A stretch of DNA of 64,000 bases from Hydractinia symbiolongicarpus (lineage: Eukaryota > Cnidaria > Hydrozoa > Anthoathecata > Hydractiniidae), in contig NC_079881.1 of NCBI RefSeq assembly GCF_029227915.1, forward strand, positions 30,543,501 to 30,607,500. Reading direction: 5' to 3'. The position numbers were made by a program, and so were the translations under genes. Of the stretch, positions 24,475 to 37,623 are shown piece after piece. Within the stretch, counting starts at the first letter, position 1. Each line of letters starts with the position of its first letter. The notes beneath the pieces are model-generated. The model made no database searches, had not been told where the DNA came from, and saw nothing but the letters and a program-made list of their open reading frames with translations.

Positions 24475-24766
24475 CAGCGCGCGATAACGGCTAGGATTGG
24501 TCCCACAGTAAAGAATGACTTATTTATCTAAATTCTTAAATGAAGCGCTACCACAGCGCCCAGTGTAATCGCTGAGTTTCGGCAATCACGTCAAATTAAG
24601 AAGAATGTTATTTCTTGGAGTCCAATTGTCTCATTTATCACATTTATCAGGTCACATCGCTAAATACATGTTGGTACGAATATGTGACCCACACGTTGTA
24701 ACTCAAACGGACTGACAGAGTTAGAAAGTCAATGAAATGTAGTTTATGAAACTGTCGATATTTTTT
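24475..24766 (+). repeat. Short monomer (292 bp)
   Basis: Copy 2 counterpart of the short monomer at 17,858, with the joint at about 24,655. Confidence 0.9.
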
Positions 24767-27700
24767 CAGCGAGCGATGACGGCTAGGATTGGTCCCGCAG
24801 TAAAAAATGCTTTTTTTATCTTAATTTTAAATTGAAGCGCTACCACAGCGTCCAGTGCAATCGTTGAGTTTCGGCAATCATGTCAAATTAAGAATAATGT
24901 GATTTCTTGGAGACCAATTGCCTCCTTTGTCACATTAATCAGGTGACAGTCCAAAGTTAGTTCAATTAAGTCCCACAGTCAATCGTTTCATAGTTAAATG
25001 CAATGCAACCTAGTAATATCAGAAAAATATCGCTAAATACATGTTGGTACGAGTATGTGATCCCACCGCTGTAACTGAAACGGACTGACACCGTTAGAAA
25101 GTCAATGAAATGTAGTTTTTGAAACTGTCGCTATTTCTTCAGCGCGCGATAACGGCTAGGATTGGTCCCACAGTAAAGAATGACAGATTTATCTAAATTC
25201 TTAAATAAAGCGCTACCCCAGCGCCCAGTGTAATCGCTGAGTTCCGGCAATCATGTCAAATTAAAAAGAATGTTATTTCTTGGAGTCTACTTGTCTCACT
25301 TATAACATTTTTAAGGTCACAGTCCATAATGAGTTCAATTAAGTCCCACAGTCAATTGTTTCACTGTTAAAAGCGATACAACCTAGTAATACCGGAAAAA
25401 TAGCACGAAACACATGTTGGTACGAATAGGTGAGCCAAACGTTGTAACTCAAACAGACTGACACCGTTAAAAAGTCAATGAAATGTAGTTTTTAAAACTG
25501 TCGCTATTTCTTCAGCGCGCGATAACGGCTAGGATTGGTCCGGCAGTAAAGAATGACTTTTTTATATTAATTTTTAATTGAAGCGCTACCACAGCGCCCA
25601 GCGTAATCGCTGATTTTCGGCAATCATGTCAAATTAGGAAGAATGTTATTTCTTGGAGTCCAATTTTCTCATTTATCACATTTATTAGGTCACAGTCCAA
25701 AGTTTGTTCAAGTAAGTCCCACAGTCAATCGTTTCATTTTTAAAAGCGATGCAACCTAGTAATATAAAAAAAAAACATCGCTAAATACATGTTGGTACGA
25801 ATATGTGACCCAACCGTTGTAACTCAAACGGACTGACACTGTTAGAAAGACTATGAAATGTAGTTTTTGAAACTATCGCTATTTCCTCAGCGCGCGATAA
25901 CGGCTAGGATTGGTCCCACAGTAAAGAATGACTTATTTATCTAAATTCTTAAATGAAGCGCTACCACAGCGCCCAGTGTAATCGCTGAGTTTCGGCAATC
26001 ATGTCAAATTAGGAAGAATGTTATTTCTTGGAGTCCAATTTTCTCATTTATCACATTTATTAGGTCAAAGTCCAAAGTTTGTTCAAGTAAGTCCCACAGT
26101 CAATCGTTTCATTGTTAAAAGCGATGCAACCTAGTAATATCAAAAAAAATATGGCTAAATACATATTGGTACGAATGTGTGACCCAACCGTTGTAACTCA
26201 AACGGACTGACACCGTTAAAAAGTCAATGAAATGTAGTTTTTGAAACTGTCGCTATTTCTTCAGCGCGCGATAACGGCTAGGATTGGTCCCGCAGTAAAG
26301 AATGACTTTTTTATATTAATTTTTAATTGAAGCGCTACCACAGCGCCCAGTGTAATCGCGGAGTTTCGGCAATCATGTCAAATTAGGAAGAATGTTATTT
26401 CTTGGAGTCCAATTTTCTCATTTATCACATTTATTAGGTCACAGTCCAAAGTTTGTTCAAGTAAGTCCCACAGTCAATCGTTTCATTGTTAAAAGCGATG
26501 CAACCTAGTAATATCCAAAAAAATATGGCTAAATACATGTTGGTACGAATATGTGACCCAACCGTTGTAACTCAAACGGACTGACACTGTTAGAAAGACA
26601 ATGAAATGTAGTTTTTGAAACTGTCGCTATTTCTTCAGCGCGCAATAACGGCTAGGATTGGTCCCACAGTAAAGAATGACAGATTTATCTAAATTCTTAA
26701 ATAAAGCGCTACCCCAGCGCCCAGTGTAATCGCTGAGTTCCGGCAATCATGTCAAATTAAAAAGAATGTTATTTCTTGGAGTCCACTTGTCTCACTTATA
26801 ACATTTTTAAGGTCACAGTCCATAATGAGTTCAATTAAGTCCCACAGTCAATTGTTTCACTGTTAAAAGCGATACAACCTAGTAATACCGGAAAAATAGC
26901 ACGAAACACATGTTGGTACGAATAGGTGAGCCAAACGTTGTAACTCAAACGGACTGACACCGTTAAAAAGTCAATGAAATGTAGTTTTTGAAACTGTCGC
27001 TATTTCTTCAGCGCGCGATAACGGCTAGGATTGGTCCCGCAGTAAAGAATGACTTTTTTATATTAATTTTTAATTGAAGCGCTACCACAGCGCCCAGTGT
27101 AATCGCTGAGTTTCGGCAATCATGTCAAATTAGGAAGAATGTTATTTCTTGGAGTCCAATTTTCTCATTTATCACATTTATTAGGTCACAGTCCAAAGTT
27201 TGTTCAAGTAAGTCCCACAGTCAATCGTTTCATTGTTAAAAGCGATGCAACCTAGTAATATCAAAAAAAATATGGCTAAATACATGTTGGTACGAATATG
27301 TGACCCAACCGTTGTAACTCAAACGGACTGACACTGTTAGAAAGACAATGAAATGTAGTTTTTGTAACTGTCGCTATTTCTTCAGCGCGCGATAACGGCT
27401 AGGATTGGTCCCACAGTAAAGAATGACAGATTTATCTAAATTCTTAAATAAAGCGCTACCCCAGCGCCCAGTGTAATCGCTGAGTTCCGGCAATCATGTC
27501 AAATTAATAAGAATGTTATTTCTTGGAGTCCACTTGTCTCACTTATAACATTTTTAAGGTCACAGTCCATAATGAGTTCAATTAAGTCCCACAGTCAATT
27601 GTTTCACTGTTAAAAGCGATACAACCTAGTAATACCGGAAAAATAGCACGAAACACATGTTGGTACGAATGGGTGAGCCAAACGTTGTAACTCAAACGGA

Positions 27701-27962
27701 CTGACACCGTTAAAAAGTCAAGGAAATGTAGTTTTTGAAACTGTCGCTATTTCTTCAGTGCGCGATAACGGCTAGGATTGGTCCGGCAGTAAAGAATGAC
27801 TTTTTTATATTAATTTTTAATTGAAGCGCTACCACAGCGCCCAGCGTAATCGCTGAGTTTCGGCAATCATGTCAAATTAGGAAGAATGTTAATTCTTGGA
27901 GTCCAATTTTCTCATTTATCACATTTATTAGGTCACAGTCCAAAGTTTGTTCAAGTAAGTCC

Positions 27963-30900
27963 CACAGTCAATCGTTTCACGGTTAAAAGCGATGCAACCT
28001 AGTAATATCAAAAAAACAATTCGCTAAATACATGTTGGTACGAATATGTGACCCAACCGTTGAAACTCAAACGGACTGACACCGTTAGAAAGTCAGTGAA
28101 ATGTAGTATTTGAAACTGTCTCTATTTTTTCAGCGCGCGCTAACGGCTAGGATTGGTTCCACAGTAAAGAATGACTTAGTTATCTAAATTTTTAAATGAA
28201 TCGCTACCACATTGCCCAGTGTAATCGCTGAGTTCCGGCAATCACGTCAGATTAAGAAGAATGTTATTTCTTGGAGTCCACTTGTCTCACTTATAACATT
28301 TTTAAGGTCACAGTCCATAATCAGTTCAATTAAGTCCCGCAGTCAATTGTTTCACTGTTAAAAGCCATACAACCTAGTACTACCGGAAAAATAGCACGAA
28401 ATACATGTTGGTTCGAATATGTGACTTTAACCGTTGTAGCTCAAACGGATTCATACTGTTAGAAAGACAATGGAATGTAGTTTTTGAAACTGTCTCTATT
28501 TTTTCAGCGCGCAATAACGGCTAGGATTGGTCCCACAGTAAAAAATGACTTTTTTATCTAAATTTTTAATTGAAGCGCTACCACAGCGTTCAGTGCTATC
28601 GCTAAGTTCCGGTAATCACGTCAAATTAAGAAGAATGTTATTTCTTGGAGTCCACTTGTCCCACTTATAACATTTTTAAGGTCACAGTCCATAATTAGTT
28701 CAATTAAGTCCCACAGTCATTTGTTTCACTGTTAAATGCGGTACAACCTAGTAATATAAAAAAAAAACATCGCTAAATACATGTTGGTACGAATATGTGA
28801 CCCAACCGTTGTAACTCAAACGGACTGACACTGTTAGAAAGACTATGAAATGTAGTTTTTGAAACTATCGCTATTTCCTCAGCGCGCGATAACGGCTAGG
28901 ATTGGTCCCACAGTAAAGAATGACTTATTTATCTAAATTCTTAAATGAAGCGCTACCACAGCGCCCAGTGTAATCGCTGAGTTTCGGCAATCACGTCAAA
29001 TTAAGAAGAATGTTATTTCTTGGAGTCCAATTGTCTCATTTATCACATTTATCAGGTCACATCGCTAAATACATGTTGGTACGAATATGTGACCCACACG
29101 TTGTAACTCAAACGGACTGACAGAGTTAGAAAGTCAATGAAATGTAGTTTATGAAACTGTCGATATTTTTTCAGCGAGCGATGACGGCTAGGATTGGTCC
29201 CGCAGTAAAAAATGCTTTTTTTATCTTAATTTTAAATTGAAGCGCTACCACAGCGTCCAGTGCAATCGCTGAGTTTCGGCAATCATGTCAAATTAAGAAT
29301 AATGTGATTTCTTGGAGACCAATTGCCTCCTTTGTCACATTAATCAGGTGACAGTCCAAAGTTAGTTCAATTAAGTCCCACAGTCAATCGTTTCATAGTT
29401 AAATGCAATGCAACCTAGTAATATCAGAAAAATATCGCTAAATACATGTTGGTACGAGTATGTGATCCCACCGCTGTAACTGAAACGGACTGACACCGTT
29501 AGAAAGTCAATGAAATGTAGTTTTTGAAACTGTCGCTATTTCTTCAGCGCGTGATAACGGCTAGGATTGGTCCCACAGTAAAGAATGACAGATTTATCTA
29601 AATTCTTAAATAAAGCGCTACCCCAGCGCCCAGTGTAATCGCTGAGTTCCGGCAATCATGTCAAATTAAAAAGAATGTTATTTCTTGGAGTCTACTTGTC
29701 TCACTTATAACATTTTTAAGGTCACAGTCCATAATGAGTTCAATTAAGTCCCACAGTCAATTGTTTCACTGTTAAAAGCGATACAACCTAGTAATACCGG
29801 AAAAATAGCACGAAACACATGTTGGTACGAATAGGTGAGCCAAACGTTGTAACTCAAACAGACTGACACCGTTAAAAAGTCAATGAAATGTAGTTTTTAA
29901 AACTGTCGCTATTTCTTCAGCGCGCGATAACGGCTAGGATTGGTCCGGCAGTAAAGAATGACTTTTTTATATTAATTTTTAATTGAAGCGCTACCACAGC
30001 GCCCAGCGTAATCGCTGATTTTCGGCAATCATGTCAAATTAGGAAGAATGTTATTTCTTGGAGTCCAATTTTCTCATTTATCACATTTATTAGGTCACAG
30101 TCCAAAGTTTGTTCAAGTAAGTCCCACAGTCAATCGTTTCATTTTTAAAAGCGATGCAACCTAGTAATATAAAAAAAAAACATCGCTAAATACATGTTGG
30201 TACGAATATTTGACCCAACCGTTGTAACTCAAACGGACTGACACTGTTAGAAAGACTATGAAATGTAGTTTTTGAAACTATCGCTATTTCCTCAGCGCGC
30301 GATAACGGCTAGGATTGGTCCCACAGTAAAGAATGACTTATTTATCTAAATTCTTAAATGAAGCGCTACCACAGCGCCCAGTGTAATCGCTGAGTTTCGG
30401 CAATCATGTCAAATTAGGAAGAATGTTATTTCTTGGAGTCCAATTTTCTCATTTATCACATTTATTAGGTCAAAGTCCAAAGTTTGTTCAAGTAAGTCCC
30501 ACAGTCAATCGTTTCATTGTTAAAAGCGATGCAACCTAGTAATATCAAAAAAAATATGGCTAAATACATATTGGTACGAATGTGTGACCCAACCGTTGTA
30601 ACTCAAACGGACTGACACCGTTAAAAAGTCAATGAAATGTAGTTTTTGAAACTGTCGCTATTTCTTCAGCGCGCGATAACGGCTAGGATTGGTCCCGCAG
30701 TAAAGAATGACTTTTTTATATTAATTTTTAATTGAAGCGCTACCACAGCGCCCAGTGTAATCGCGGAGTTTCGGCAATCATGTCAAATTAGGAAGAATGT
30801 TATTTCTTGGAGTCCAATTTTCTCATTTATCACATTTATTAGGTCACAGTCCAAAGTTTGTTCAAGTAAGTCCCACAGTCAATCGTTTCATTGTTAAAAG

Positions 30901-32383
30901 CGATGCAACCTAGTAATATCAAAAAAAATATGGCTAAATACATGTTGGTACGAATATGTGACCCAACCGTTGTAACTCAAACGGACTGACACTGTTAGAA
31001 AGACAATGAAATGTAGTTTTTGAAACTGTCGCTATTTCTTCAGCGCGCAATAACGGCTAGGATTGGTCCCACAGTAAAGAATGACAGATTTATCTAAATT
31101 CTTAAATAAAGCGCTACCCCAGCGCCCAGTGTAATCGCTGAGTTCCGGCAATCATGTCAAATTAAAAAGAATGTTATTTCTTGGAGTCCACTTGTCTCAC
31201 TTATAACATTTTTAAGGTCACAGTCCATAATGAGTTCAATTAAGTCCCACAGTCAATTGTTTCACTGTTAAAAGCGATACAACCTAGTAATACCGGAAAA
31301 ATAGCACGAAACACATGTTGGTACGAATAGGTGAGCCAAACGTTGTAACTCAAACGGACTGACACCGTTAAAAAGTCAATGAAATGTAGTTTTTGAAACT
31401 GTCGCTATTTCTTCAGCGCGCGATAACGGCTAGGATTGGTCCCGCAGTAAAGAATGACTTTTTTATATTAATTTTTAATTGAAGCGCTACCACAGCGCCC
31501 AGTGTAATCGCTGAGTTTCGGCAATCATGTCAAATTAGGAAGAATGTTATTTCTTGGAGTCCAATTTTCTCATTTATCACATTTATTAGGTCACAGTCCA
31601 AAGTTTGTTCAAGTAAGTCCCACAGTCAATCGTTTCATTGTTAAAAGCGATGCAACCTAGTAATATCAAAAAAAATATGGCTAAATACATGTTGGTACGA
31701 ATATGTGACCCAACCGTTGTAACTCAAACGGACTGACACTGTTAGAAAGACAATGAAATGTAGTTTTTGAAACTGTCGCTATTTCTTCAGCGCGCTATAA
31801 CGGCTAGGATTGGTCCCACAGTAAAGAATGACAGATTTATCTAAATTCTTAAATAAAGCGCTACCCCAGCGCCCAGTGTAATCGCTGAGTTCCGGCAATC
31901 ATGTCAAATTAATAAGAATGTTATTTCTTGGAGTCCACTTGTCTCACTTATAACATTTTTAAGGTCACAGTCCATAATGAGTTCAATTAAGTCCCACAGT
32001 CAATTGTTTCACTGTTAAAAGCGATACAACCTAGTAATACCGGAAAAATAGCACTAAACACATGTTGGTACGAATGGGTGAGCCAAACGTTGTAACTCAA
32101 ACGGACTGACACCGTTAAAAAGTCAAGGAAATGTAGTTTTTGAAACTGTCGCTATTTCTTCAGTGCGCGATAACGGCTAGGATTGGTCCGGCAGTAAAGA
32201 ATGACTTTTTTATATTAATTTTTAATTGAAGCGCTACCACAGCGCCCAGCGTAATCGCTGAGTTTCGGCAATCATGTCAAATTAGGAAGAATGTTAATTC
32301 TTGGAGTCCAATTTTCTCATTTATCACATTTATTAGGTCACAGTCCAAAGTTTGTTCAAGTAAGTCCCACAGTCAATCGTTTC
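27963..32383 (+). repeat. Large HOR copy 3 (about 4.4 kb, 5' truncated)
   Basis: Repeats 23,558-27,979 at an offset of 4,405 bp (anchors 23,726/28,131, 24,475/28,880, 24,767/29,172, 27,756/32,161). It lacks the first 1.5 kb of the unit and so has only one of the two short monomers. Private changes include GTGATAACGG at 29,551, CGCGCTATAACGG at 31,790 and AGCACTAAACAC near 32,050. At about 32,380 it changes to a CGTTTCATTTTTAAAAGCG monomer where copy 2 has CGTTTCACGG. Confidence 0.88.
28880..29171 (+). repeat. Short monomer (292 bp)
   Basis: Copy 3 counterpart of the short monomers at 17,858 and 24,475, with the joint at about 29,060. Confidence 0.9.
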
Positions 32384-33500
32384 ATTTTTAAAAGCGATGC
32401 AACCTAGTAATATCAAAAAAAACATCGCTAAATACATGTTGGTACGAATATGTGACCCAACCGTTGTAACTCAAACGGTCTGACACTGTTAGAAAGACAA
32501 TGAAATGTAGTTTTTGAAACTATCGCTATTTCCTCAGCGCGCGATAACGGCTATGATTGGTCCCACAGTAAAGAATGACTTATTTATCTAAATTCTTAAA
32601 TGAAGCGCTACCACAGCGCCCAGTGTAATCGCTGAGTTTCGGCAATCATGTCAAATTAGGAAGAATGTTATTTCTTGGAGTCCACTTGTCTCACTTATAA
32701 CATTTTTAAGGTCACAGTCCAAAGTTTTTTCAAGTAAGTCCCACAGTCAATCGTTTCATTTTTAAAAGCGATGCAACCTAGTAATATAAAAAAAAAACAT
32801 CGCTAAATACATGTTGGTACGAATATGTGACCCAACCGTTGTAACTCAAACGGACTGACACTGTTAGAAAGACAATGAAATGTAGTTTTTGAAACTATCG
32901 CTATTTCCTCAGCGCGCGATAACGGCTATGATTGGTCCCACAGTAAAGAATGACTTATTTATCTAAATTCTTAAATGAAGCGCTACCACAGCGCCCAGTG
33001 TAATCGCTGAGTTTCGGCAATCATGTCAAATTAGGAAGAATGTTATTTCTTGGAGTCCACTTGTCTCACTTATAACATTTTTAAGGTCACAGTCCAAAGT
33101 TTGTTCAAGTAAGTCCCACAGTCAATCGTTTCATTTTTAAAAGCGATGCAACCTAGTAATATCAAAAAAAAACATCGCTAAATACATGCTGGTACGAATA
33201 TGTGACCCAACCGTTGTAACTCAAACGGACTGACACTGTTAGAAAGACAATGAAATGTAGTTTTTGAAACTATCGCTATTTCCTCAGCGCGCGATAACGG
33301 CTAGGATTGGTCCCACAGTAAAGAATGACTTATTTATCTAAATTCTTAAATGAAGCGCTACCACAGCCCCCAGTGTAATCGCTGAGTTTCGGCAATCATG
33401 TCAAATTAGGAAGAATGTTATTTCTTGGAGTCCAATTTTCTCATTTATCACATTTATTAGGTCACAGTCCAAAGTTTGTTCAAGTAAGTCCCACAGTCAA
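32384..33500 (+). repeat. Three near-identical single monomers
   Basis: Anchors 32,535, 32,910 and 33,285 are spaced exactly 375 bp and share CTATCGCTATTTCCTCAGCG. The first two also share the private GGCTATGATTGG; the third has GGCTAGGATTGG and GCCCCCAGTG. This is a recent monomer-by-monomer amplification next to the large HOR. Its founder resembles the poly-A monomer at 19,271, 25,888 and 30,293. Confidence 0.83.
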
Positions 33501-35154
33501 TCGTTTCATTGTTAAAAGCGATGCAACCTAGTAATATCAAAAAAAATATGGCTAAATACATGTTGGTACGAATATGTGACCCAACCGTTGTAACTCAAAG
33601 GGACTGACCCCGTTAGAAAGACAATAAAATGTAGTTTTGGAAACTGTCGCTATTTCTTCAGCGCGCAATAACGGCTAGGATTGGTACCACAGTAAAGAAT
33701 GACAGATTTATCTAAATTCTTAAATAAAGCGCTACCGCAGCGCCTAGTGTAATCGCTGAGTTCCGGCAATCATGTCAAATTAAAAAGAATGTTATTTCTT
33801 GGAGTCCACTTGTCTCACTTATAACATTTTTAAGGTCACAGTCGATAATTAGTTCAATTAAGTCCCACAGTCAATTGTTTCACTGTTAAAAGCGGTACAA
33901 CCTAGTAATACCGGAAAAATAGCACGAAACACATATTGGTACGAGTAGGTGAGCCAAACGTTGTAACTCAAACGGACTGACACCGTTAAAAAGTCAATGA
34001 AATGTAGTTTTTGAAACTGTCGCTATTTCTTCAGCGCGCGATAACGGCTAGGATTGGTCCCGCAGTAAAGAATGACTTTTTTATATTAATTTTTAATTGA
34101 AGCGCTACCACAGCGCCCAGTGTAATCGCTGAGTTTCGGCAATCATGTCAAATTAGGAAGAATGTTATTTCTTGGAGTCCAATTTTCTCATTTATCACAT
34201 TTATTAGGTCACAGTCCAAAGTTTGTTCAAGTAAGTCCCACAGTCAATCGTTTCATTGTTAAAAGCGATGCAACCTAGTAATATCAAAAAAAATATGGCT
34301 AAATACATGTTGGTACGAATATGTGACCCAACCGTTGTAACTCAAACGGACTGACACTGTTAGAAAGACAATGAAATGTAGTTTTTAAAACTATCGCTAT
34401 TTCTTCAGCGCGCGCTAACGGCTAGGATTGGTCCCACACTTAAAAAATGATTTTTTTTAGCTTAATTCTTAAATGAAGCGCCACCACAGCGCCAAGTGTA
34501 ATCGCTGAGTTTCGGCAATCATGTCAAATTAAGAATAATGTTTTTTCTTGGAGTTCAATTGCCTCCTTTATCACATTAATCAGGTGACAGTCCAAAGTTA
34601 GTTCAATTAAGTCCCACAGTCAATCGTTTCATAGTTAAATGCAATGCAACCTAGTAATATCAGAAAAATATCGCTAAATACATGTTGGTACGAGTATGTG
34701 ATCCCACCGCTGTAACTGAAACGGACTGACACCGTTGGAAAGTCAATGAAATGTAGTTTTTGAAACTGTCGCTATTTCTTCAGCGCGCGATAACGGCTAG
34801 GATTGGTCCCACAGTAAATAATGACAGATTTATCTAAATTCTTAAATAAAGCGCTACCCCAGCGCCCAGTGTAATCGCTGAGTTCCGGCAATCATGTTAA
34901 ATTAAAAAGAATGTTATTTCTTGGAGTCCACTTGTCTCACTTATAACATTTTTAAGGTCACAGTCCATAATCAGCTCAATTAAGTCCCACAGTCAATTGT
35001 TTCACTGTTAAAAGCGATACAACCTAGTAAGACCTGAAAAATATCACGAAACACATGTTGGTACGAATAGGTGAGCCAAACGTTGTAACTCAAACGGACT
35101 GACACCGTTAAAAAGTCAATGAAATGTAGTTTTTGAAACTGTTGCTATTTCTTC
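33501..35154 (+). repeat. Mixed monomers after the large HOR
   Basis: Anchors 33,659, 34,032, 34,406, 34,781 and 35,154. The subtypes are the same as inside the large HOR (GACAGATTTATCT with AAATAAAGCGC; TGATCCCACCGCTGTAACTG near 34,697) but in a different order and with more substitutions, for example GACCTGAAAAATATCACG near 35,031. It looks like an older, diverged part of the same HOR family. Confidence 0.7.
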
Positions 35155-37623
35155 AGCGCGCGATAACGGCTAGGATTGGTCCCGCAGGAAAGAATGACTT
35201 TTTTATATTAATTTTTAATTGAAGCGCTACCACAGCGCCCAGCGTAATCGCTGACTTTCGGCAATCATGTCAAATTAGGAAGAATGTTATTTCTTGGAGT
35301 CCAATTTTCTCATTTATCACATTTATTAGGTCACAGTCCAAAGTTTGTTCAAGTAAGTCCCACAGTCAATCGTTTCATTGTTAAAAGCGTTGCAACCTAG
35401 TAATATCAAAAAAAAATATGGCTAAATACATGTTGGTACGAATATGTGACCCAACCGTTGTAACTCAAACGAACTGACACTGTTAGAAAGACAATGAAAT
35501 GTAGTTTTTGAAACTATCGCTATTTCTTCAGCGCGCGATAACGGCTAGGATTGGTCCCACAGTAAAGAATGACTTATTTATCTAAATTCTTAAATGAAGC
35601 GCTACCACAGCGCCCAGTGTAATCGCTGAGTTTCGGCAATCATGTCAAATTAGGAGGAATGTTATTTCTTGGAGTCCAATTTTCTCATTTATCACATTTA
35701 TTAGGTCACAGTCCAAAGTTTGTTCAAGTAAGTCCCACAGTCAATTGTTTCATTGTTAAAAGCGATGCAACCTAGTAATATCAACAAAAAATATCGCTAA
35801 ATACATGTTGGTACGAATAGGTGAGCCAAACGTTGTAACTCAAACGGACTGACACCGTTAAAAAGTCAATGAAATGTAGTTTTTGAAACTGTTGCTATTT
35901 CTTCAGCGCGCGATAACGGATAGGATTGGTCCCACATAAAAGAACGACTTTTTTATCTTAATTTTTAATTGAAGCGCTACCACAGCGCCCAGTGTAATCG
36001 CTGAGTTTCGGCAATCATGTCAAATTAGGAAGAATGTTATTTCTTGGAGTCCAATTTTCTCATTTATCACATTTATTAGGTCACAGTCCAAAGTTTGTTC
36101 AAGTAAGTCCCACAGTCAATCCTTTCATTGTTAAAAGCGATGCAACCTGGTAATATCAAAAAAATATCGCTAAATACATGTTTGTACGAATATGTGAACC
36201 AACCGTTGTAACTCAAAGGGACTGACCCCGTTAGAAAGTCAATGAAATGTAGTTTTTGAAACTGTCGCTTTTCCTTCAGCGCGCGATAACGGCTAGGATT
36301 GGTCCCGCAGTAAAAAATGCATTTTTTATCTTAATTTTTAATTGAAGCGCTACCACAGCGCCCAGTGCAATTACTGAGTTTCGGCAATCATTTCAAATTA
36401 AGAAGAATGCTATTTCTTGGAGTCCACTTGTCTCACTTATAACATTTATAAGATCACAGTCTAAAATCAGTTCAATTAAGTACCACAGTCAATCGTTTCA
36501 CGGTTAAAAGCGATGCAACCTAGTAATATCGGACAAACAATTCACTAAATACATGTTGGTACGAATATGTGACCCAACCGTTGTAACTCAAACGGACTGA
36601 CACCGTTAGAAAGTCAATGAAATGTAGTTTTTGAGACTGTCGCTATTTCTTCAGCGCGCGCTAACGCCTAGGATTGGTCCCATAGCAAAAAATGACTTTC
36701 TTTAGCTTAATTCTTAAATGAAGCGCTACAACAGGGCCCAGTGTAATCGCTGAGGTTCCGCAATCATGTCAAATTAATAAGAATGTTGTTTCTTGGAGTC
36801 CAATTGTCTCCTTTATCTTATTTATCAGGTGACAGTCAATAATCAGTTCAATTAAGTACCACAGTCAATCGTTTCACTGTTGAAAGCCATACAACCTAGT
36901 AGTACCGGAAAAATAGCACGAAATACATGTTGGTTCGAATGTGTGACTTTAACCGTTGTAGCTCAAACGGATTGATACTGTTAGAAAGACAATGAAATGT
37001 AGTTTTGGAAACTGTCGCTATTTCTTCAGCGCGCGATAACGGCTAGGATTGGTCCCACAATAAAAAATGACTTTTTTTTAGCTTAATTTTTAATTGAAGA
37101 GCTACTACAGCGTCCAGTGTAATTGCTGAGTTTCGGCAATCATGTCAAATTAGGAAGAATGTTATTTCTTGGAGTCCAATTGCCTCACTTTAACATTTAT
37201 AAGGTCACAGTCCAAAATCAGTTCATTTTACCCCCACAGTCAATTGTTTCACTGTTAAAAGCCATACAACCTAGTAATACCGGAAAAATAGCACGAAACA
37301 CATGCTGGTACGAATAGGTGACCCAACCGTTGTAACTCAAACGGACTGACACCGTTAAAAAGTCAATGAAATGTAGTTTTTGAAACTGTCGCAATTTCTT
37401 CAGCGCGCGATAACGGCTAGGATTGGTCCCGCAGTAAAGAATGACTTTTTTACATTAATTTTTAATTGAAGCGCTACCACAGCGCCCAGTGTAATCGCTG
37501 AGTTTCGGCAATCATGTCAAATTAGGAAGAATGTTATTTCTTGGAGTCCAATTTTCTCATTTATCACATTTATTAGGTCACAGTCCAAAGTTTGTTCAAG
37601 TAAGTCCCACAGTCAATCGTTTC
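35155..37623 (+). repeat. Long-range duplicated block, copy B
   Basis: Matches 182-2,650 at a constant offset of 34,973 bp over seven monomers, with shared rare variants and no indel that shifts the anchors. It differs at scattered bases, such as TTATATTAATT near 35,205 for TTATATGAATT and TTTATCTTATTT near 36,813. After 37,623 it continues with a CATTGTTAAAAGCGATGC monomer, unlike copy A. Confidence 0.88.

Larger units (their letters stand above)
22073..27962 (+). repeat. Large HOR copy 2 (about 5.9 kb)
   Basis: Copy of 15,456 onward without the 748-bp extra segment. Shared features include both short monomers, the poly-A monomers, TCCGGCAGTAAAG near 25,540, and the variant GGAGTTTCGGC at 26,360. 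Private changes are few, such as ATCGTTGAGTTT near 24,863 and ATATCCAAAAAAATATGG near 26,512. It passes into copy 3 within the shared stretch CACAGTCAATCGTTTCA near 27,963. Confidence 0.88.
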
